64,000 nt of DNA from positions 5,346 to 69,345 of the forward strand of contig CAYYNT010000014.1 of the NCBI GenBank assembly GCA_964473155.1, written 5' to 3'. The DNA comes from JAJFUG01 sp964473155 (lineage in GTDB: Bacteria > Gemmatimonadota > Glassbacteria > GWA2-58-10). Of this stretch, positions 54,901 to 64,000 are shown one piece after another. Position numbers and translations under genes: made by a program. Positions within the stretch are counted from its first letter, which is position 1, and every line of letters starts with the position of its first letter. The notes below the pieces were generated by a model, which saw nothing but the letters and a program-made list of their open reading frames with translations, was not told the DNA's origin and ran no database searches.

Positions 54901-56034
54901 GAAGGGCTTGAACAGCTCCAGGGCCATGGTTTTGGGCAGGCCGCACTGATGGAGCTTCAGTTCCGGCCCTACCACGATGACCGAACGGCCGGAATAGTCC
55001 ACGCGCTTGCCCAGAAGATTCTGACGGAAACATCCCTGCTTGCCCTTCAGCATGTCGCTGAGGCTTTTCAGCGGACGTTTACCGCGCCCGCGAACCACTC
55101 GCGTGCGTCGCCCGTTGTCGAACAGGGCGTCCACCGCCTCCTGGAGCATGCGCTTCTCATTGCGCAGGATTACCTCGGGCGCGCGCATTTCGATCAGTTT
55201 TTTCAGCCGGTTGTTGCGGTTAATCACCCGGCGGTACAGGTCGTTAAGATCGCTGGTGGCGAACCGTCCACCCTCCAGCGGAACCAGAGGACGCAGGTTC
55301 GGCGGAATGACCGGCACCACGTCCATAATCATCCACTCGGGACGGTTGCAGCTCAGACGGAACGCCTCGACCACCTTGAGCCGCTTGAGCAGGGCTTTCT
55401 TTCTGTGCGGGGAAGTCTCCACCTTGACCAGCGAGCGAAGCTGGCTGCTCAGGTCCTCGATGTCAATCTCCTCGAGCAGCATCTTGATCGCCGCCGCGCC
55501 GATCGCGGCCTTGAATCCCTCGATTTCCTGGTCCTCGGCCTCGAGATACTGGTCCTCGGTCAGCAGTTCCTTCTTCTTGAAGTTGCCCTTGCCCGGATCT
55601 ACCACCACGTAATTGGCATAATAGAGGACTTTTTCAAGATCGCGCAGGGTCATGTCGAGCAGATAGCCCATGCGGCTGGGCAGGCTCTTGAAAAACCAGA
55701 TATGGGCCACCGGCACGGCGAGCTGGATATGCCCCATGCGCTCGCGGCGCACGCGGGAAAGGGTCACCTGCACGCCGCACTTGTCGCAGATTACGCCGCG
55801 GTAGCGGATGCCCTTGTACTTGCCGCAGTTGCACTCCCAGTCCTTGACCGGCCCGAATATCTTCTCGCAGAACAGCCCGTCCCGCTCAGGCTTGAACGAA
55901 CGGTAATTGATCGTCTCCGGCTTTGTGACCTCGCCGTAGCTCCACTGCTTGATCTGCTCGGGAGAAGCGATGGAGACCTTGATGTATTTGAAATTCGACT
56001 TTGTCGTCTCGCGCGAATTTCTGAAATCGATCAT
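51931..56034 (-). CDS. rpoC: RNA polymerase beta' subunit
   Basis: A 1367-residue subunit. The N-terminal zinc ribbon (CNCGKYKGIRYRGVICDKCG), the catalytic NADFDGDQM with three Mg-binding Asp, the trigger loop region and the second zinc site (CEAERGLCQKCYG) are all visible. The ATG at 56034 gives the standard start MIDFRNS; GAGGG lies upstream. A 1336-codon antisense frame covers it but is a shadow. Confidence 0.99.
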   Translation of the reverse strand: MIDFRNSRETTKSNFKYIKVSIASPEQIKQWSYGEVTKPETINYRSFKPERDGLFCEKIFGPVKDWECNCGKYKGIRYRGVICDKCGVQVTLSRVRRERMGHIQLAVPVAHIWFFKSLPSRMGYLLDMTLRDLEKVLYYANYVVVDPGKGNFKKKELLTEDQYLEAEDQEIEGFKAAIGAAAIKMLLEEIDIEDLSSQLRSLVKVETSPHRKKALLKRLKVVEAFRLSCNRPEWMIMDVVPVIPPNLRPLVPLEGGRFATSDLNDLYRRVINRNNRLKKLIEMRAPEVILRNEKRMLQEAVDALFDNGRRTRVVRGRGKRPLKSLSDMLKGKQGCFRQNLLGKRVDYSGRSVIVVGPELKLHQCGLPKTMALELFKPFIIRKLEEKGFVQTVKSAKKLVEKERPEVWDILEEIVRDHPVLLNRAPTLHRLGIQAFEPILVEGKAIRIHPLVCPAFNADFDGDQMAVHVPLSYEAQIECRVLMLSANNILLPSNGNPVASPSQDIVLGCYYLTRELYDKEGEVQPEPPKFREADDVIRMYDNGGLNLHGWVMLQMGGRWIKTTVGRILFNQVIPKELGFINKCMKKSAISEMVFESYRKAGLASTVALLDRLKELGFRYATWAGMTVGITDMMIPKRKVDLLDKARAEVDKITKAYQQRLITDGERYNKVIDTWTHTTSDVANEMFSALRKSTNGFNPIYMMADSGARGSREQIRQLAGMRGLMAKPQKKITGQVGEIIESPIVSNFREGLTVLEYFISTHGARKGLADTALKTADAGYLTRRLVDVCQDVTITEDDCGTIMGHDVSALKEGEEVIEPLADRIVGRVALEDVIDPINKDPDGNPIIIVSAGQEISEEEARLIESSGLEKVRIRSVLTCEAERGLCQKCYGRNLATMATVEMGEAVGIIAAQSIGEPGTQLTLRTFHYGGTASRITAQSQKNTPVDGSIEYDNMSVVIDQEGRMVVVSRDGELIIKDKENRVRGRSSVPYGSTINVKDGDTVEQDQILFEWDPHNNPILTDMAGTVRLVDIVEDITLREELDEITGKRQRVIIDDREKLYHPHIEIIDERGEKVRDYIIPTGAHLMVGDEETIASGTLLAKLSREIYKTRDITGGLPRVAELFEARKPKDPAVITEIDGRVSFGKIIRGNRQIIVTPEVGEPREYLIPYGKHLRVHEGDVVRSGDRLSEGPINPHDILRIKGPRAVQEYLLNEIQEVYRLQGVKINDKHIGVIVRQMLNKVAIVNPGDTNFLEGESVDKHVFRRENERVIRDGGEPATSRPQLLGITKASLTTSSFISAASFQETTRVLTEAAINGSKDDLMGLKENIIIGHPIPAGTGLLRYNDVIFPKSAEEEEAEQETTIEQEIQL

Positions 56035-56183
56035 GGCAACCCTCGTCAGGGTTAATGTTGTCGATTGTATGGAGCCAACGGTCAACCGCCCCGTATCATC
56101 GCGGGGCCGCGGTTTTTATACGCGGCCGCCCGCTCCAGTCAGTCCCGCCGTCTTTCAGCCTCCGGCCGGGAGAGCATACCTCC

Positions 56184-59990
<3,807 letters not shown>

Positions 59991-60025
59991 GAATAAACCA
60001 TTCTCCTTTTTTTGTGGCAATGTTA

Positions 60026-60085
60026 AATAAAGCGGATCGATTCGAAAATCATTTCCGGCGAAAGATCTTCGAGATCCGCTTTATT
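60026..60085 (-). promoter_or_regulatory. Large hairpin just upstream of rpoB (possible attenuator)
   Basis: A perfect 13-bp inverted repeat, AATAAAGCGGATC at 60026-60038 and its complement at 60073-60085, with a 34-base loop. On the transcript the second arm ends in UUUAUU, about 35 bases before the rpoB start, so it could act as a leaky terminator or processing site. Confidence 0.6.
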
Positions 60086-60239
60086 CTTTGCCGACCAAAA
60101 TGAAAGGGGCGTCTTTTGCTTCAGACCGATCAGCCGCGGCATCTGTCGCTGCATCCGCGCCGGCGGACACGCATCCGGTTCTGCTTCTCGAAATCCCGGC
60201 GGCCAGACCGATCGAGCTCAAGAGTCCCCCTTTCATCTG

Positions 60240-60398
60240 GTATCATTATTCCCGGGCTTCAGGTTCACGTGGCCCGAAAGAAAGGAAACGTTCGGTGTTC
60301 TCCGGTCGTACCTCCGTACCGTTGAGGCCAGTCCGCGCTGCCCGAGGCAGCTTCTTCCGGCCACGGACCCGAATTCCTGGGCACTCGAATAATGATAC
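60240..60398. repeat. 12-bp inverted repeat bounding a 159-bp segment
   Basis: GTATCATTATTC at 60240-60251 and its exact complement at 60387-60398. The segment between is GC-rich with internal short hairpins. Either a long RNA fold or a small inserted element. Confidence 0.5.
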
Positions 60399-60410
60399 TC
60401 GGAAACGGCT

Positions 60411-60803
60411 TTACTTGAGCTCCACAGTAGCACCGGCCTCTTCCAGCTTGGCCTTCATTGCCTGAGCCTCTTCCTTGCTCACGCCTTCCTTGATCGGCTT
60501 GCCGGGATTGTCCACCACGTCCTTGGCTTCCTTCAGGCCCAGGCTGGTCAACTCGCGGACGACCTTGATCACCTGGATCTTCTTGTCGCCGCAACCGGTG
60601 AGCACGACATCGAACTCAGTCTTTTCCTCAACCACCGGGGCCGCAGCAGCGGCGCCGGCAACCGGGGCCGCTGCCATCATCGGGGCGGCGGCGGAAACAC
60701 CGAACTTCTCTTCAAGCGCCTTGACAAGCTCGTTCAGCTCGAGAACGGTCATGCTCTCGATGGCTGTGATGATGTTTTCTTTACTCATTGTTGCTGTAGT
60801 CAT
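60411..60803 (-). CDS. rplL: 50S ribosomal protein L7/L12 (bL12)
   Basis: A 130-residue stalk protein: N-terminal dimer domain (MSKENIITAIESMTVLELNEL), an Ala-rich hinge (residues ~50-62) and the factor-binding C-terminal domain (LTSLGLKEAKDVVDNPGKPIKEGVSKEEA, in parts). The ATG at 60803 or the ATG five codons on are both possible. Confidence 0.98.
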   Translation of the reverse strand: MTTATMSKENIITAIESMTVLELNELVKALEEKFGVSAAAPMMAAAPVAGAAAAAPVVEEKTEFDVVLTGCGDKKIQVIKVVRELTSLGLKEAKDVVDNPGKPIKEGVSKEEAQAMKAKLEEAGATVELK

Positions 60804-60850
60804 CCTGCATTTCCTCCCAAATATGGAGTTTTAACGTTAAAGTGACCTTA

Positions 60851-61381
60851 TTAGCTTGGCTGCGCCTCTTTGGTCTGACGGACCTGGCCGATTACGCGGA
60901 CCGCCCGCCCGATCATGTCGTTAAGCACATATACCAATCCGGTGACCGGCCGGTTGAGTGTTCCGAGCAGCCTGGCCACGAGCACTTCCTTGGACGGCAG
61001 AGAGGCGATTTCCTTGACCTGGGCGCTGTCGATCACACTGTTGGACAGCATACCGGCCTTAACCTGAAATTTCTGACTCCCCTCGGCGTACTTGTTGACA
61101 ATCTTGGCCGCTTCAACCCCGGTGTCACGGGAGATTATGATAGCGGTAGGGCCGTTGAGAAACTGATCCAGGTTCTTCTCGTAAGGCATGTCCTTCATTG
61201 CACGCCGGATCAGAGTGTTCTTGGCCACGAGGCACTCGATCGAGGCCGCGCGGAAAGTCTTCCTCAGCTCCGTCATGTCTTTGACATTGATGCCGCTGAA
61301 ATCAGTCAGAATGAAGCTTCCGCAGGAAGCCAGCTTCTGCCTGAGATCTTCGACTACTTTTTCCTTCTCTTTCCTGAGCAT
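60851..61381 (-). CDS. rplJ: 50S ribosomal protein L10 (uL10)
   Basis: A 176-residue stalk base protein (MLRKEKEKVVEDLRQKL, LTDFSGINVKDMTELR, AKNTLIRRAMKD). It carries L12 dimers and in many bacteria represses its own operon. Confidence 0.98.
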   Translation of the reverse strand: MLRKEKEKVVEDLRQKLASCGSFILTDFSGINVKDMTELRKTFRAASIECLVAKNTLIRRAMKDMPYEKNLDQFLNGPTAIIISRDTGVEAAKIVNKYAEGSQKFQVKAGMLSNSVIDSAQVKEIASLPSKEVLVARLLGTLNRPVTGLVYVLNDMIGRAVRVIGQVRQTKEAQPS

Positions 61382-61435
61382 GACAGTTAAACTCCCTCGA
61401 CTGCCGGACGCCGGAAACAGTTACAAGACCCGGCT

Positions 61436-62128
61436 TCACCGATAGAGGTTAAGGTCCAGTTTCACTCCCGGCCCCATCGTGCTGGTGACCGTAATATTGC
61501 GGATATATGTACCCTTGGCCGCAGACGGTTTGGCGCGGTTGATCGCATCCATCAGCGCGGTGAAATTCTCCACCAGTTTTGTCTTTTCGAAACTCAGCTT
61601 GCCGATCGGGGCATGGACATTTCCGCTCTTGTCCACGCGGAACTCTATTTTTCCGGCCTTGGCTTCGCTCACCGCGCGGCTTATCTCGAAAGTGACCGTA
61701 CCGCTCTTGGGGTTCGGCATCAGACCGCGCGGCCCCAGGACACGGCCCAGCTTGCCGACCTGACCCATCATATCCGGGGTGGTGATCACCGTATCGAAAT
61801 CCAGCCAGCCCTCGGCGATCTTGTCCACGAACTCCTTGCCACCCACGAAATCCGCGCCGGCTTCCTGCGCCTCCGCCACCTTGTCACCCTGGGCGATCAC
61901 CAGCACGCGCAGGCTCTTGCCCACGCCGTGAGGCAGAACCACCGTGCCGCGCACCACCTGGTCGGCATGACGGGGATCGACGCCCAGACGGTATGCGGTT
62001 TCCACGGTCTCGTCGAAAGTGGCGTATTTCGCTTTCTGCAATATCTCCACCGCCTGCTCGATCGTGTAGCGCATCTGCCGGTCGACCAACGCAGCCGCCG
62101 CCTCGTACTTCTTTCCTGTTTTGGGCAT
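61436..62128 (-). CDS. rplA: 50S ribosomal protein L1 (uL1)
   Basis: A 230-residue mobile-stalk protein (VDPRHADQVVRGTVVLPHGVGK, GPRGLMPNPKSGTV). Normal length; 54 bases before rplJ. Confidence 0.99.
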   Translation of the reverse strand: MPKTGKKYEAAAALVDRQMRYTIEQAVEILQKAKYATFDETVETAYRLGVDPRHADQVVRGTVVLPHGVGKSLRVLVIAQGDKVAEAQEAGADFVGGKEFVDKIAEGWLDFDTVITTPDMMGQVGKLGRVLGPRGLMPNPKSGTVTFEISRAVSEAKAGKIEFRVDKSGNVHAPIGKLSFEKTKLVENFTALMDAINRAKPSAAKGTYIRNITVTSTMGPGVKLDLNLYR

Positions 62129-62149
62129 AATAACCTACCGAATTATGGA

Positions 62150-62575
<426 letters not shown>

Positions 62576-62602
62576 CTTTATCTCCTGAAAGAATGAAGCT
62601 TC

Positions 62603-63151
62603 TTATAACGGTTTCAATTGCAGGTAATCCAGTTCCAGCGGAGTGGGCCGTCCGAACAGGCTCACAACCACCTTGACCTTGCCCTTCTCGGGATATATTT
62701 CTTCGATCCGCCCGTTGAACTGCGTGAAAGGCCCGTCGATAACCTCGACGAAATCTCCGACTTTGTACGGAATCTCGTCGCCTGCCACCGGCCCGCCGAT
62801 CACTTTTTCCTCGCGCCGCATGATCTTGTTCACTTCCTTCTCGCGCAGAGGATGCGGCTTCACGCCGCCGCCGGCGAACTTGATTATCCCCTGGGTGTTC
62901 CCCAGCACGTGCAGCGTTTCCTCGGTCGGCAGCATCCTGACCAGGACATAGCCCGGATACAGTTTGCGAAGAACTTTGACTTTCTTGCCGTTCTTCAGCT
63001 CCGTAACCTCTTCCATCGGCACCATGACTTCATCGATCTGGGCCTGGATGTTGTCCTCGCCGGGATTGGCGATCAGGCTTTCAATGCGGCTTTTGACCTT
63101 GTTCTCATGGCCGCTGTACACCTGAAGAACATACCACTTGCATTCTTCCAT
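62603..63151 (-). CDS. nusG: Transcription elongation factor NusG
   Basis: A 182-residue factor with the NGN domain (KWYVLQVYSGHENKVK, YPGYVLVRM) and a C-terminal KOW domain (VIDGPFTQFNGRIEEIYPEKGK, in parts). It follows secE in the usual order and is distinct from the NusG-II protein at 1671-2081. Confidence 0.99.
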   Translation of the reverse strand: MEECKWYVLQVYSGHENKVKSRIESLIANPGEDNIQAQIDEVMVPMEEVTELKNGKKVKVLRKLYPGYVLVRMLPTEETLHVLGNTQGIIKFAGGGVKPHPLREKEVNKIMRREEKVIGGPVAGDEIPYKVGDFVEVIDGPFTQFNGRIEEIYPEKGKVKVVVSLFGRPTPLELDYLQLKPL

Positions 63152-63222
63152 CAGTTCTTTCCAGGGCTGAATTCCAATTGCCTGATGAATCGTTGCGCAG
63201 CGCCGGCCGTCCGGCTGACGGC

Positions 63223-63444
63223 TCAGAAAATTGCGTCCATTCCCAGACTGATTGCCTTGTCGATTCCCCAGATCACGAACGCCACGATGATACAGACCAC
63301 AATCACCACGGCAGTCGCGCCCTTCACCTCGGTGCTGCCGGGCCAGGTGACCTTGGTCACCTCGGCGCGCACCTCTTTCAGAAACTGCACCGCACGCTCA
63401 AGGTGACTCTGGGTCTCAACTGTCTTTTCCACCTGATTCGCCAT
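63223..63444 (-). CDS. secE: Preprotein translocase subunit SecE
   Basis: A 73-residue minimal SecE with an amphipathic helix (AVQFLKEVRAEVTKVTWPG) and one C-terminal membrane span. It clamps SecY. Between tRNA-Trp and nusG as in most bacteria. Confidence 0.97.
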   Translation of the reverse strand: MANQVEKTVETQSHLERAVQFLKEVRAEVTKVTWPGSTEVKGATAVVIVVCIIVAFVIWGIDKAISLGMDAIF

Positions 63445-63480
63445 TTGAAATCCCGATCATCGGTTTGATTTCAAAATTTC

Positions 63481-63556
63481 TGGCAGGCCTGGAGGGATTC
63501 GAACCCCCAACATCCGGTTTTGGAGACCGGCGCTCTACCGTTAGAGCTACAGGCCT
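63481..63556 (-). tRNA. trnW: tRNA-Trp (CCA anticodon)
   Basis: A 76-base cloverleaf. The acceptor arms AGGCCTG/CAGGCCT pair perfectly, the anticodon loop is CTCCAAA with anticodon CCA, the T-arm is GGGGG-TTCGAAT-CCCTC, and the 3' CCA is encoded. Located between rpmG and secE. Confidence 0.97.
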
Positions 63557-63583
63557 GCGTGCCTGTTCCTTTTAGAGATTAGG

Positions 63584-63733
63584 CTAACGCGTTTCTTTGT
63601 GAGCGGTGTGTGTGTTACAGAAAGCACAGTGCTTCCTGACTTCCATGCGCTCGGGGTGCGTTTTCTTTTCCTTTGTCAGGTTATAATTGCGTCTTCCGCA
63701 AACCTGACATGCCAGCGTTATCTTGACCCGCAT
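63584..63733 (-). CDS. rpmG: 50S ribosomal protein L33 (bL33)
   Basis: A 49-residue protein, MRVKITLACQVCGRRNYNL, then KTHPERMEVRKHCAFCNTH. The two CxxC pairs (CQVC, CAFC) mark the zinc-binding form. It starts about 210 bases after the second tuf copy. Confidence 0.95.
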   Translation of the reverse strand: MRVKITLACQVCGRRNYNLTKEKKTHPERMEVRKHCAFCNTHTAHKETR

Positions 63734-63835
63734 TCGGCGTACCTTTCCTTATTTTGTACCGGTCGCGCCGGATTCATGAAAAACCGGCTAACTAATTCAT
63801 ATCTTGTTAAAAACAAATCAATTACAAACAATACA

Positions 63836-63861
63836 AAGAGGCGGGCGCTCTACCCCCTCTT
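63836..63861 (-). terminator. Terminator after the second tuf copy
   Basis: Arms 63836-63844 and 63853-63861 pair over eight of nine positions and are followed on the minus strand by a T-rich tract. A second GC-rich inverted repeat, CCGCGGCCCG and CGGACCGCGG, lies closer to tuf around 63904-63927. Confidence 0.55.
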
Positions 63862-63945
63862 CATATATGGTTCGTAATCTCCTGTTTTAATCGGCCAAGG
63901 CGGCCGCGGCCCGTTTACGGACCGCGGTCACATATATTTTCACAT

Positions 63946-64000
63946 TTATTCCAGGATCTCGGTGACCACGCCGGCGCCCACCGTACGGCCGCCCTCACGT
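63946..64000 (-). CDS. tuf: Elongation factor Tu, copy 2 (3' end only)
   Basis: The last 17 codons and stop of a second tuf gene that continues past the right edge. All 55 bases equal 47363-47417 of copy 1. Its place before rpmG, tRNA-Trp and secE is the classical tufB position. Confidence 0.93.
   Translation of the reverse strand, partial: REGGRTVGAGVVTEILE

Larger units (their letters stand above)
59991..60410 (-). other. Structured rplL-rpoB spacer (rpoB leader)
   Basis: A 420-base gap without a convincing gene. It contains two clear inverted repeats, described separately at 60026-60085 and 60240-60398, and several smaller hairpins. In E. coli this spacer holds an attenuator and an RNase III site; a similar role is possible. 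Confidence 0.55.

Noticed and set aside
52045..56055. A 1336-codon plus-strand open frame antisense to rpoC
   Set aside because: It mirrors rpoC codon bias in a GC-rich gene, has no recognisable domain or ribosome site, and rpoC is beyond doubt.

Overview
The window is about 64 kb of a fairly GC-rich bacterial chromosome from a diderm (LptD-type outer-membrane protein, many signal peptides and lipoproteins). No 16S rRNA gene is present, so placement is inferred. Two GWxTD-domain proteins, a DUF6599 lipoprotein, an RpoB of about 1268 aa without large lineage inserts, and the LptD type suggest the FCB superphylum or a neighbouring candidate phylum (KSB1, Zixibacteria, Latescibacteria, Glassbacteria or Gemmatimonadota-like). 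Several intergenic regions carry ordinary -35/-10 promoters with 17-bp spacing, not the TTG/TAnnTTTG promoters of Bacteroidota, which argues against Bacteroidota proper.

Layout. 1-449: end of a diguanylate cyclase. 738-4203 (minus): a redox/flavin cluster of long-chain polyprenyl diphosphate synthase, ApbE flavin transferase, NusG-domain-II protein, Gx-type membrane protein and DUF4321 protein. It resembles parts of the flavin-based extracellular electron transfer locus. 4449-7947: orphan FtsX-type permease, YggT protein, a small unknown gene and a complete flavodiiron protein. Two related ~130-bp MITE-like elements lie at 550-677 and 5584-5712. 8284-17158 (minus): GWxTD proteins, DUF6599 lipoprotein, an unknown membrane-anchored protein, and a peptide-type ABC binding protein with two permeases but no ATPase. 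17336-19923 (minus): DUF362 lipoprotein plus membrane polyferredoxin under a clear promoter. 20170-25688: sugar-nucleotide epimerase, class III aminotransferase, PHP-type metallohydrolase, and a beta-helix gene interrupted by one in-frame TGA. 25812-31548: LptD, TatC, MazG and a GHL10 glycosidase-like protein.

31627-64000 (minus) is the translation/transcription core in classical order: second tuf copy (edge), rpmG, tRNA-Trp, secE, nusG, rplKAJL, rpoBC, terminator, promoter, then str (rpsL, rpsG, fusA, tuf), S10, spc and alpha operons ending in rpoA-rplQ and a terminator. adk is missing from its usual place between secY and map.

No CRISPR array, prophage, intact insertion sequence or obviously new multigene system was found. 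The observations most worth checking are the MITE-like pair, the redox cluster, the in-frame TGA, and the structured rplL-rpoB spacer.
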